A DNA stretch of 10,160 bases from Moraxellaceae bacterium (GTDB lineage Bacteria > Pseudomonadota > Gammaproteobacteria > Pseudomonadales > Moraxellaceae): positions 1 through 10,160 of the forward strand of contig JAUXNL010000046.1 in the NCBI GenBank assembly GCA_030684415.1. Reading direction: 5' to 3'. The translations under genes and the position numbers were made by a program. The number at the start of each line of letters is the position of its first letter. Positions within the stretch are counted from its first letter, which is position 1. Below are positions 1-6,068 of this stretch, piece after piece. The notes under the pieces are model-generated. The model ran no database searches and was not told the DNA's origin. It worked only from the letters and a program-made list of their open reading frames with translations.

Positions 1-16
1 GGGCCTCTCTCTCGAG

Positions 17-52
17 AGCGGCGCATTCTACAGCCTCTCACTCTCATGTCAA
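17..52 (-). promoter_or_regulatory. rRNA-type promoter P2 (distal, nearest left edge)
   Basis: On the minus strand there is a perfect -35 box TTGACA (plus 47-52), a 16-bp spacer (31-46), a -10 box TAGAAT (25-30) and then GCGCCGCTC. A 16-bp spacer with a GCGCC discriminator is the signature of rrn P1 promoters, which are controlled by ppGpp/DksA. The DNA just upstream of the -35 (about 53-75) is A/T-rich, as expected for an UP element. The start point should fall near 16-19, so almost the whole transcript lies outside the window. A 10-bp palindrome CTCTCGAGAG (9-18) lies at or just after the start. The downstream gene is inferred, not seen. Confidence 0.85.
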
Positions 53-162
53 CCGCTTTATTTCATATTCGACACATCGAACATTTCGTAAAGCCATCGA
101 CATCACCTAACCATTTGATATGAAAGAGCTTTTCAGCTTTCTTGCACGTCATCGCTTCGGTG

Positions 163-198
163 TGGGGCGCATTATAGGCAGCGCCGGAAGGGAGTCAA
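163..198 (-). promoter_or_regulatory. rRNA-type promoter P1 (upstream of the pair)
   Basis: On the minus strand there is a -35 box TTGACT (plus 193-198), a spacer of exactly 16 bp (177-192), a consensus -10 TATAAT (171-176) and the discriminator GCGCCCC (164-170). The -10 plus first discriminator bases read TATAATGCGCC, as in E. coli rrn P1 promoters. The start should be near 162-165, about 145 bp before the second promoter, so the pair forms a tandem P1/P2 arrangement. It begins about 60 bp after the tyrS stop on the same strand. That fits an rrn operon following tyrS, as I recall for Pseudomonas aeruginosa. Confidence 0.88.
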
Positions 199-230
199 AC
201 GCTTTCTCGACATTCCTGTTCAAGCGTTGC

Positions 231-266
231 TTTTTTGCTCGAACCGCCTGTTTTTCGCCTATTTTT
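231..266. promoter_or_regulatory. Phased A/T-tracts upstream of promoter P1
   Basis: Three runs of five or six T (A on the minus strand) lie at 231-236, 251-255 and 262-266. Their centres are about 20 and 11 bp apart, close to two and one helical turns. They sit roughly 70 to 100 bp upstream of the predicted P1 start. Phased A-tracts bend DNA, and this is where rRNA promoters often carry activating curvature or Fis sites. The last tract lies in the final codons of tyrS. Bending and function are inferred; no clear Fis site was identified. Confidence 0.4.
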
Positions 267-1467
267 CGAGCGTTACGCGAGCAATTGCCTTCTTCCCGGC
301 CTGAATGACATGGGTTGTTCCCGCCTGCATACGAAAACCGTCAGGCGCGGGCTGGCCATCTACAAAGACGCCGCCCCGTTGGATGACATCTTTGGCGGCA
401 GCAGAGTTCTTCGCCAGTCCGGCACGATTCAGAACCGCCGCCAGAGGGAGATCAGGCTGTCCTTCGGACGAAAAACAGACCTCAGGCACGTCTTCAGGTA
501 TTTCTCCGCGCCCCAGTACATTACCAGCAGCCTTGTGTGCCGAGGCTGCCGCCTCGGCTCCATGGAACCGGGTGATGATTTCCTCCGCCAGCCGCTTCTT
601 GATGTCTTGAGGGTTACATCCCGCATCGACCTCACGACGGAATCCATCAACTTCTTCCAAGGGACGGAAGCTGAGCAGCTCGAAGTACCGCCAGATCAAA
701 ACATCCGGCATGGACAGGAGCTTTTGGTACATCTCGCCGGGGGCGTCACTGACACCTATATAGTTGCCTAAGGACTTCGACATCTTTTGTACGCCATCCA
801 GACCTTCAAGGATGGGCATGGTCAGGATGACCTGAGGCTTCTGGTCGAAGCGACCCTGCAGAGTACGCCCCATTAGCAGGTTGAACTTCTGGTCCGTACC
901 GCCCAGCTCGACATCTGCCTCCAGCGCCACCGAGTCGTAGCCCTGAATCAATGGGTAGAGAAACTCGTGGATAGCAATGGGTTGCTGGCTCTGGAAGCGC
1001 TTGGTGAAGTCATCTCGCTCCATCATGCGCGTAACCGTGTATTGGGACGCCAGTGCAATCAAGTCAGCAGCCGACTTTTGCCCCATCCATTCGGAGTTGA
1101 AGACCACGCGAGTGCGGTCTCGGTCAAGAATCTTGAAGACCTGCTCTTCATAGGACTTTGCATTTTCCAGCACCTGCTCGCGTGTCAGCGGCTTACGGGT
1201 GACATTCTTGCCGGTGGGGTCGCCGATCATGCCGGTGAAGTCGCCGATCAGGAACATGACTTCGTGACCCAGCTCCTGAAACGTCCGCAGCTTGTTGATC
1301 AGCACGGTATGACCAAGGTGCAGGTCGGGCGCCGTGGGGTCAAAGCCCGCCTTGATACGCAGGGGCCGGCCTTCGCGCAGGCGGGCCAACAGTTCGTCTT
1401 CCTGGATCAGTTCGTCGCATCCGCGCTTGATCAGCGCAAGCTGTTGTTCCGGCGTCATCATGGGCAT
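259..1467 (-). CDS. tyrS: Tyrosyl-tRNA synthetase (TyrZ-like subfamily)
   Basis: Cytoplasmic class I aminoacyl-tRNA synthetase that activates tyrosine with ATP and charges tRNA-Tyr. The 402-residue product has the Rossmann-fold catalytic domain first, with the ATP-binding HIGH-type motif as HLGH at residues 50-53 and KMSKS at 228-232. A C-terminal S4 RNA-binding domain covers about 340-400. The HLGH/KMSKS pair and the FDPTAPDLHLGH context fit the TyrZ-type branch typical of Pseudomonas rather than E. coli TyrS, which has KFGKS/T. ATG 1467 is used; in-frame ATGs at 1461 and 1458 are equally possible because no clear ribosome-binding site separates them. The stop is TAG. It is divergent from anmK, and I see no intrinsic terminator before the rRNA-type promoters that follow on the same strand, so read-through into them is possible. 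Confidence 0.97.
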   Translation of the reverse strand: MPMMTPEQQLALIKRGCDELIQEDELLARLREGRPLRIKAGFDPTAPDLHLGHTVLINKLRTFQELGHEVMFLIGDFTGMIGDPTGKNVTRKPLTREQVLENAKSYEEQVFKILDRDRTRVVFNSEWMGQKSAADLIALASQYTVTRMMERDDFTKRFQSQQPIAIHEFLYPLIQGYDSVALEADVELGGTDQKFNLLMGRTLQGRFDQKPQVILTMPILEGLDGVQKMSKSLGNYIGVSDAPGEMYQKLLSMPDVLIWRYFELLSFRPLEEVDGFRREVDAGCNPQDIKKRLAEEIITRFHGAEAAASAHKAAGNVLGRGEIPEDVPEVCFSSEGQPDLPLAAVLNRAGLAKNSAAAKDVIQRGGVFVDGQPAPDGFRMQAGTTHVIQAGKKAIARVTLEK

Positions 1468-1495
1468 CTGGCTTGCAAATCGTGGAAAGGCGCGG

Positions 1496-1501
1496 ATTCT
1501 A
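1496..1501 (-). promoter_or_regulatory. Candidate -10 box for tyrS
   Basis: On the minus strand the hexamer TAGAAT is followed by CCGCGCC and lies about 28 bp before the tyrS ATG. This is a good -10 match with a G+C-rich discriminator, reminiscent of the two promoters at the left edge. The -35 region (about 1519-1524) is poor, so a supporting activator or an extended element would be needed. This is a weak, position-based call. Confidence 0.35.
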
Positions 1502-1543
1502 GCACCACCGCCCGGAGGCTTGCGCTACCCTAGCGGGCGTTGC

Positions 1544-1550
1544 AAGGAGA
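1544..1550 (+). promoter_or_regulatory. Shine-Dalgarno site that sets the anmK start
   Basis: AAGGAGA lies 5 nt before the ATG at 1556. It decides for that start over the open frame extending upstream to 1334, which runs antisense through the tyrS 5' end. Confidence 0.8.
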
Positions 1551-1555
1551 GGCGC

Positions 1556-2665
1556 ATGAGTGAGCTTTATATAGGTCTGATGTCGGGCACCAGTCTGGAT
1601 GCCATCGATGCCGTGCTGGTCGACTTTGCCGATGGCATACGACTGGCCGGCACATTTTCGATGCCACTGCAGAGCGCCCTCCGTCAGCGCATCAGCGTGC
1701 TCTGCTGCAGCGGCACAGACGAAATCGAACAGATGGGCCGGCTTGACCGCGAGCTCGGAGAAGCCTTTGCAGAGGCCGCGCTTGGTGTACTCGCGAGCAG
1801 CGAGCGCCAGCCCCACGAAGTCAAAGCGATTGGCAGCCATGGCCAGACCATCCGCCATCGCCCGCAAGGCGCTCACGCTTTTACCCTGCAAATCGGCGAT
1901 CCCAACACTATTGCCGAACGCTGCGGCATCAATGTCGTTGCGGACTTTCGCCGGCGCGATATCGCGGCAGGGGGCCAGGGCGCCCCGCTCGTGCCCGCGT
2001 TTCATGCCGGTATATTCAGCCACGCGAGCAGGCATCGGATCGTGCTGAATCTTGGCGGCATCGCCAATATCACCCTGCTTCCGGCCGGGCATCCGGAGGC
2101 CGTGTCCGGTTTTGATACCGGACCGGCCAATCTTCTCATGGACGCGTGGAGCATGACCTGCCGTGGGCGAGCGTATGACGCAGACGGCGAATGGGCCGCC
2201 AGCGGCGATATCAACAAGCCTTTACTGGAAAAGCTGCTGGCGCATCCATTCTTCAGTCAGCCCGCCCCCAAAAGCAGTGGCCGGGAAGACTTCAATCCGG
2301 CATGGCTGGAGCAGCAACTGGCCTCACTGGGGGCACGGCCATCCCCCGAGGACATACAGGCAACCCTGCTCGAACTGACGGCACGCAGTGTCGCGGACGC
2401 CATTCTTGGACTCAGTCTTGACCATGGCGATTTGCTGCTCTGTGGTGGGGGCGCTCACAACTCAGCTCTGTGGCACCGGCTTGCCGAGCTTCTGCCGCAA
2501 TGGAGCCTGGCGAGCACCGCCGACCATGGCCTTGCCCCCGACTGGGTAGAGGCAACGGCCTTTGCCTGGCTGGCCCGGCAAACCGTGAAGCAGTTGCCTG
2601 GCAACATACCTGCTGTCACGGGCGCTCGCGGCCCCCGTGTCCTGGGCTGCATCTATCCGGCCTGA
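1556..2665 (+). CDS. anmK: Anhydro-N-acetylmuramic acid kinase
   Basis: Cytoplasmic kinase that converts 1,6-anhydro-N-acetylmuramic acid, released during murein turnover, into MurNAc-6-phosphate with ATP, feeding cell-wall recycling. From the chosen ATG the product is 369 residues, the length of E. coli AnmK. It shows the N-terminal phosphate-binding motif GLMSGTSLDAIDAV (residues 7-20), GSHGQTIRH (93-101), NLGGIANIT (165-173), GFDTGPANLLMDAW (185-198, containing acidic residues of the substrate pocket) and LLLCGGGAHN (293-302), in the order expected for this hexokinase/actin-fold family. It is divergent from tyrS and convergent with erpA, so probably monocistronic. In the Pseudomonas layout I recall, an M23 peptidase gene lies between tyrS and anmK; none is present here. 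Confidence 0.97.
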   Translation: MSELYIGLMSGTSLDAIDAVLVDFADGIRLAGTFSMPLQSALRQRISVLCCSGTDEIEQMGRLDRELGEAFAEAALGVLASSERQPHEVKAIGSHGQTIRHRPQGAHAFTLQIGDPNTIAERCGINVVADFRRRDIAAGGQGAPLVPAFHAGIFSHASRHRIVLNLGGIANITLLPAGHPEAVSGFDTGPANLLMDAWSMTCRGRAYDADGEWAASGDINKPLLEKLLAHPFFSQPAPKSSGREDFNPAWLEQQLASLGARPSPEDIQATLLELTARSVADAILGLSLDHGDLLLCGGGAHNSALWHRLAELLPQWSLASTADHGLAPDWVEATAFAWLARQTVKQLPGNIPAVTGARGPRVLGCIYPA

Positions 2666-2685
2666 GCCTTGGGGAGAGCCCGGAA

Positions 2686-2749
2686 CCGTTCGGGCAGAGC
2701 CCTGTCGAAGCTCTTGATCCTGGTGAGCATGCCCTTCGATGACCAACGG
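2686..2749. repeat. REP-like imperfect inverted repeat
   Basis: The left arm (2686-2710) begins CCGTTCGGGCAGAGCCCTG and ends TCGAAG. The right arm (2731-2749) is a degenerate reverse copy starting GCCCTTCGA and ending CAACGG. CCGTT (2686-2690) pairs with AACGG (2745-2749), and TCGAAG (2705-2710) with CTTCGA (2734-2739). The core resembles the dispersed intergenic repeat of the type TTCGACAGGCTCAG...CGAACGG that I recall from many proteobacterial genomes. It lies between two convergent genes, the usual place for REP/BIME elements. No copy number can be shown from this window. Confidence 0.6.
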
Positions 2750-2817
2750 AAATCCCTGTGGCACCGGGCAAGAGCAAACGAGGTTACTCGGGATCTTCCT
2801 GGGCGTTGCCCAAACGA

Positions 2818-2844
2818 AAAGGCCGGCATACGTTGCCGGCCTTT
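2818..2844 (-). terminator. Rho-independent terminator of erpA (partly bidirectional)
   Basis: A perfect 11-bp stem (AAAGGCCGGCA at 2818-2828, TGCCGGCCTTT at 2834-2844) closes a 5-nt loop. On the minus strand the stem runs into TTTTCGTTTG and begins 16 nt after the erpA stop, so it fits the end of the argC-erpA transcription unit. In the plus direction only three T follow, so it would stop anmK transcripts weakly, about 150 nt after the anmK stop. Confidence 0.85.
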
Positions 2845-2860
2845 GCATGAACGCAGAAGG

Positions 2861-3202
2861 TCAAACCGAGAATGAGGATCCGCAGCCACAGGTGCTGCTG
2901 GCATTCGGGTTGTTGATTACAAAGCGCGACCCTTCAAGCCCCTCCTTATAGTCAACCTCGGAGCCCGTCAGGTACTGGATGCTCATGGGGTCGACCACCA
3001 TGGTCACATCACCATTGCTGAACAGGGAGTCGCCTTCATTGACGGCGTCATCGAAGGTGAAGCCGTAGGAAAAGCCGGAGCAGCCACCTCCCGTGATGTA
3101 CACGCGGAGCTTGAGACCGGGATTGCCCTCGCCATCGCGCAGCTTTTGCACCTTGGCAGCAGCGGAGTCAGTCAGGCGCATGGCCTGGACCATGTCGTTC
3201 AT
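2861..3202 (-). CDS. erpA: A-type iron-sulfur cluster insertion protein ErpA
   Basis: Small cytoplasmic carrier that receives Fe-S clusters from the assembly scaffold and passes them to target enzymes, including IspG/IspH in E. coli. From this start the product is 113 residues, against 114 in E. coli. The three cluster-ligating cysteines are in place: Cys41 in TGGGCSGF and Cys105/Cys107 in the C-terminal CGCGSSFSV. The stretch LKLRVYITGGGCSGF and the NEGD, VVDPMS and YKEGLEGSRF segments point to ErpA rather than IscA or SufA. ATG 3202 is preferred because GGTGA stands 5 nt upstream; a GTG at 3211 would add three residues. It is the last gene of the argC operon and also has its own promoter with an IscR-type operator 57 nt upstream. 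Confidence 0.96.
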   Translation of the reverse strand: MNDMVQAMRLTDSAAAKVQKLRDGEGNPGLKLRVYITGGGCSGFSYGFTFDDAVNEGDSLFSNGDVTMVVDPMSIQYLTGSEVDYKEGLEGSRFVINNPNASSTCGCGSSFSV

Positions 3203-3243
3203 GGAGTTCACCGGAAGACGGACATCAGGACTGTCGGGCCGTG

Positions 3244-3273
3244 ATTATCGTAAAGTCCGACTAATATAGTCAA
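3244..3273 (-). promoter_or_regulatory. erpA internal promoter
   Basis: On the minus strand, -35 TTGACT (plus 3268-3273), an 18-bp spacer and -10 GATAAT (3244-3249). The start near 3236-3238 would give a leader of about 35 nt to the erpA ATG. The -35 begins only five bases after the bactofilin stop codon, so erpA can be transcribed independently of argC. Confidence 0.7.
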
Positions 3274-3275
3274 CC
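3255..3275 (-). promoter_or_regulatory. Type 1 IscR operator overlapping the erpA -35
   Basis: Minus-strand GGTTGACTATATTAGTCGG contains the palindrome GACTA-TAT-TAGTC (plus 3259-3271). It matches the core of the type 1 IscR consensus YYGACTRWWWYAGTCRR at every position, while the outer ATA/TAT flanks are not conserved. [2Fe-2S]-IscR binds such sites to repress Fe-S genes when clusters are sufficient. The site covers the -35 of the erpA promoter, which fits repression. No iscR gene is in the window; the regulator is inferred from the motif and target. Confidence 0.7.
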
Positions 3276-3277
3276 TT

Positions 3278-3697
3278 TCACTGTGCCGATGGGTCGTCCG
3301 CAACGGGTGCCGGCTTGTGCTCGATACGGGCCACGGGCTTGTCGCTGTGCAGCAGGCCGCCATTGACCTGCGCGCCCATGATCATCTCCATGGTCTTGTA
3401 GTGCACATTGCCGTTCACATGCGCCTTGGCGGCCAACTCGATATGTTCACTGGCATAGACATTACCGTTGACCATGCCGTTGATGACGACATGCGGCACA
3501 CGGATCTCACCCGTGACCTCACCATGCACATGCACCGAACCCTCATCCGACAGGATATTGCCGGTCACGCGGCCCTCGACGTGCAATCCGCCGGCAAACA
3601 CGATGTCGCCCACCACTTCGGTGTTGCGCGCGACATAGCTGTGATCCTTGTAGTTGTTGCCTTTATAAGCACTGGTCGGTTTTTTTCTGCCCAGCAT
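3278..3697 (-). CDS. Bactofilin (polymer-forming cytoskeletal protein)
   Basis: A 139-residue protein of the bactofilin (DUF583) family, small beta-helical proteins that self-assemble without nucleotide into filaments and act as envelope or cell-wall scaffolds. The short basic N-terminus (MLGRKK) is followed from about residue 24 by a run of short hydrophobic/glycine repeats of the form VxGDIxxxGxLxVEGxVxGNI, the beta-helix rungs, up to about 115. A proline-rich tail ends the protein. ATG 3697 is chosen because an AGGGGA site stands about 7 nt upstream and because it gives the usual family N-terminus. The longer start at 3772 would overlap the upstream gene by 25 bp and add residues unlike the family. 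It is the third gene of the argC-erpA operon, 50 bp after a membrane-anchored coiled-coil protein that may be its partner (inference). Confidence 0.9.
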   Translation of the reverse strand: MLGRKKPTSAYKGNNYKDHSYVARNTEVVGDIVFAGGLHVEGRVTGNILSDEGSVHVHGEVTGEIRVPHVVINGMVNGNVYASEHIELAAKAHVNGNVHYKTMEMIMGAQVNGGLLHSDKPVARIEHKPAPVADDPSAQ

Positions 3698-3747
3698 GGC
3701 CGGTCCCCTCAAAAATGTTGTGACGCAGTACGGCTGACCGCTATCCG

Positions 3748-4452
3748 TCAGCCTTTGCTCTGCAATTCCCATTTAAAGCTTTTCTGTATGCGCTGGCCTT
3801 TGGCTGAGACCAGCACGATATCAACACGCTCAGGCTGCATACCGGCTGGCAAGTCCCACTCGCCGGTCATGCTCTGGAAATACTGGAACGCAAAACGGTT
3901 GTCGCCAATCGGAAGCGTCACCGTGCGCCCGCCTCCGACAAGGCGTGCCTCGACACTGCCGCTGACTTCTGCCGTCGTATTGCTGACATGCGTGAGCAGC
4001 AAACGGTAATGCACGCGGGCCGCCGACGCCGATGGCTGCACGATAAAGCGCTCAACCGTGAGTCCTTGGGGCACGCCTTTCGGTGAGAGCAGCCGTTTAT
4101 AAAACGCAATCTGCTCTTCGAGCATCGAGACATTCTGCAGCAAGTTCTTGTTGTCCTGCCGCAGTTGCTCAGTCGCCGCCAGCATGATTTCTCGATCATG
4201 CATGGCCACGGCACTTTCCGTGCGCATGGCCTGCGATTTTTCCGCATACAGCCTGACGGTCTGGCGCAGCCGCTGCACTTCTTGCGGCGTAGCGCCGGCA
4301 ATTTTGATGCCGTAGCGCGAGCCCGCATAAAAGCCGCCAAAACCGACCGCAATCACCAGTATGAAACCGCCAATGCCGAGCGAAAGATTGCGAAAGGGCC
4401 GGTAGGGCACCAGCACCAGCTTTTGCAATGTTTCGCGCTCACGACGGAACAT
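3748..4452 (-). CDS. Membrane-anchored coiled-coil protein, DUF6776-like
   Basis: No biochemical function is known to me. The 234-residue product has a basic cytoplasmic N-terminus (MFRRERETLQK), one hydrophobic helix at about residues 24-44, a heptad-like charged helix at about 56-122 (EVQRLRQ through LEEQIAFYKRLL), and a beta-rich C-terminal domain that should be periplasmic. This matches the DUF6776 family as I recall it, usually found between argC and a bactofilin gene. ATG 4452 is chosen because TGAGGA, overlapping the argC stop codon, lies 6 nt before it. The TTG at 4458 lies directly against that site, too close. The tight link to argC implies translational coupling. A role as a bactofilin anchor is only a guess from context. 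Confidence 0.8.
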   Translation of the reverse strand: MFRRERETLQKLVLVPYRPFRNLSLGIGGFILVIAVGFGGFYAGSRYGIKIAGATPQEVQRLRQTVRLYAEKSQAMRTESAVAMHDREIMLAATEQLRQDNKNLLQNVSMLEEQIAFYKRLLSPKGVPQGLTVERFIVQPSASAARVHYRLLLTHVSNTTAEVSGSVEARLVGGGRTVTLPIGDNRFAFQYFQSMTGEWDLPAGMQPERVDIVLVSAKGQRIQKSFKWELQSKG

Positions 4453-4461
4453 CCGCAATCC

Positions 4462-5505
4462 TCAGGGCAGCAGCGCGATCTGGGTAAGACCTGCCGTTTC
4501 CGGCAGACCACACATGAGATTCATGTTCTGGACGGCCTGACCTGCCGCGCCTTTGACCAGATTGTCGATGACAGAAAGCACGACCACCGTATCGCCACCC
4601 TGTGGCCGGTAAATCGCGATGCGACAGGTATTGGCACCCTTCACGCTGCGAGTCTCCGGCGTCGAGCCCGGCGGCATCACATCAACAAAGGGCTCACCTG
4701 CATACGTGCTTTCGTACAGCGCCTGCAGATCACCCGCATCTTTCACCAGCGTGCCGTACAGCGTGGCATGAATGCCGCGAATCATCGGCAGCAAATGCGG
4801 CACGAAAGTGAGGCCAATTTTTTCTGGCGTCATGCCCGCAAGGCCTTGGGCAATTTCCGGCAAATGCCGGTGACCATTGACACCATACGCTTTGAACGAC
4901 TCGCCGGCTTCCGCAAAAAGCGTATGCACTTCCGCCTTGCGCCCGGCGCCGGAAACACCGGACTTGGCATCAGCCACCAACCGTGCGGTATCAATAAGTC
5001 CGGCCTTGAGCAGGGGGAGAAATCCCAACTGTACGGCCGTGGGATAACAACCGGGATTGCCAATCACCCGTGCGGTTCTGATCGCCTCACGATTCACCTC
5101 AGGCAAACCGTAAACCGACTCTTCCAGCACCTCAGGGCAACTGTGTGGCATGCCGTACCACTTCTCGAAGGCCGCCAGATCCTTGAGGCGGAAATCCGCC
5201 CCCAGATCAATCACCTTCACGCCGCGCGCAATCAGCTCGGGGGTCTGCTTCATGGCCACGCCATGGGGGGTAGCAAAAAACACCACATCACAAGCCCCCA
5301 GCACATCCAGCGATGGCTCGCTGAACGCAAGATCGACCCGGCCACGCAGGCTGGGGAACATCTGGGCAACCTTCATGCCTGCTTCAGTACGCGAGGTAAT
5401 GGCCGCCAGATCAACATCCGGGTGTTGCGCCAGAAGGCGCAGAAGCTCGACGCCGGTATAGCCGGTACCACCGACAATGCCGACCTTGATGCGGGGCTTG
5501 TTCAC
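4462..5505 (-). CDS. argC: N-acetyl-gamma-glutamyl-phosphate reductase
   Basis: Third step of arginine synthesis: NADPH-dependent reduction of N-acetylglutamyl-5-phosphate to the semialdehyde, in the cytoplasm. The 347-residue product has the dinucleotide-binding loop VGIVGGTGYTGVELLRLL (residues 8-25), the ATPHG motif (78-82), the active-site cysteine Cys153 in GNPGCYPTA, KSGVSGAGRK (181-190) and the catalytic-histidine region GHRHLPEI (211-218). This is the long single-domain ArgC type. The start is GTG with CAGGTGAT about 7 nt upstream; no in-frame ATG is close. It is the first gene of the argC - DUF6776-like - bactofilin - erpA unit, divergent from hemJ. A small GGCCT/AGGCC hairpin sits in its leader (5525-5540). 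No convincing ArgR box was found. Confidence 0.96.
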   Translation of the reverse strand: MNKPRIKVGIVGGTGYTGVELLRLLAQHPDVDLAAITSRTEAGMKVAQMFPSLRGRVDLAFSEPSLDVLGACDVVFFATPHGVAMKQTPELIARGVKVIDLGADFRLKDLAAFEKWYGMPHSCPEVLEESVYGLPEVNREAIRTARVIGNPGCYPTAVQLGFLPLLKAGLIDTARLVADAKSGVSGAGRKAEVHTLFAEAGESFKAYGVNGHRHLPEIAQGLAGMTPEKIGLTFVPHLLPMIRGIHATLYGTLVKDAGDLQALYESTYAGEPFVDVMPPGSTPETRSVKGANTCRIAIYRPQGGDTVVVLSVIDNLVKGAAGQAVQNMNLMCGLPETAGLTQIALLP

Positions 5506-5543
5506 AACATCACCTGCAGGGGGAGGCCTTTGAAGAGGCCGGG

Positions 5544-5572
5544 ATTATCAGTCAGCACGCGCAGAGGGGCAA
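5544..5572 (-). promoter_or_regulatory. Promoter of the argC operon
   Basis: On the minus strand, -35 TTGCCC (plus 5567-5572), a 17-bp spacer (5550-5566) and -10 GATAAT (5544-5549). The predicted start near 5537 gives a leader of about 30 nt. The hexamers are moderate matches with ideal spacing. Confidence 0.55.
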
Positions 5573-5645
5573 ATTACCTTCTTATGTAGCAATGTAATGC
5601 AAGGCTTTGGCAGACTTGCGAAATCTGTCACAGGAGAATACGCCC

Positions 5646-6068
5646 ATGCTCTGGCTCAAGGCCCTGCACCTGATTGCGGTGGTGTGCTGGTTTGCCGGCC
5701 TGTTCTACCTGCCGCGCCTTTTCGTCTATCACGCCGCCACAGAAGACACGCCAGGCCGCGAACGCTTCAAGATCATGGAACGCAAGCTGTATCGCGGCAT
5801 CATGTGGCCCTCGTTGGTGCTGACGGTCGTGCTCGGGGGATGGATGCTGGGTCTGAACTGGGATTACTACCGGACGCAGGGCTGGATGCATGCCAAGCTC
5901 GCGCTGGTCGTATTGCTGGTGATCTACCATCTGCTCTGCGGCCGCTATCTGCAGGCTTTCGCGGCGGACCGCAACACGAAAACTCATGTTTTTTTCCGAA
6001 TTTTCAACGAGTTGCCCGTGTTCGCACTGGTCGCCATCGTGATTCTGGTGATTGTGCGGCCGTTCTGA
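5646..6068 (+). CDS. hemJ: Protoporphyrinogen IX oxidase HemJ
   Basis: Inner-membrane enzyme of the HemJ/UPF0093 family that oxidises protoporphyrinogen IX to protoporphyrin IX, the penultimate step of heme synthesis, in bacteria lacking HemG and HemY. The 140-residue product has four hydrophobic helices at about residues 2-24, 52-70, 83-104 and 121-140. It carries the family N-terminus KALHLIAVVCWFAGLFYLPRLF with the conserved His8, and the conserved Lys84 in HAKLALV; a histidine and a lysine of this kind are thought to be essential. ATG 5646 is preferred over 5607 because AGGAGA lies 8 nt upstream and the family starts here. It is the first gene of a plus-strand run with thiD 32 nt downstream. 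The promoter is not obvious in the 140-bp spacer shared with argC. Confidence 0.93.
   Translation: MLWLKALHLIAVVCWFAGLFYLPRLFVYHAATEDTPGRERFKIMERKLYRGIMWPSLVLTVVLGGWMLGLNWDYYRTQGWMHAKLALVVLLVIYHLLCGRYLQAFAADRNTKTHVFFRIFNELPVFALVAIVILVIVRPF

Noticed and set aside
239..270. CTCGAA...TTCGAG inverted repeat as a tyrS terminator
   Set aside because: The stem is only 6 bp with a 20-nt loop and is followed by A residues, not T, in the direction of tyrS transcription.
235..771. 178-codon plus-strand open frame at the left end
   Set aside because: It lies antisense over the end of tyrS and the rRNA-type promoter region, with no recognisable domain.
1473..1531. Possible plus-strand anmK promoter (TTGCAA at 1473, TACCCT near 1526)
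   Set aside because: No -35/-10 pair with acceptable spacing could be assembled from these hexamers.
1334..1555. N-terminal extension of anmK by 74 codons
   Set aside because: It runs antisense through the tyrS 5' end; the ATG at 1556 has a strong AAGGAGA site and gives the exact family length.
2681..2697. GCCCGGAACCGTTCGGGC-like hairpin as an anmK terminator
   Set aside because: The stem is short, has no T-run after it, and is better explained as part of the left arm of the REP-like element.
2739..2951. Small plus-strand frame spanning the anmK-erpA spacer
   Set aside because: It crosses the terminator and the antisense strand of erpA and has no ribosome-binding site or family features.
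4165..5589. 474-codon plus-strand open frame opposite argC and its neighbour
   Set aside because: It is antisense to two well-supported genes, has no family resemblance and is rich in His/Arg/Gln as expected of a reverse-strand shadow in G+C-rich coding DNA.
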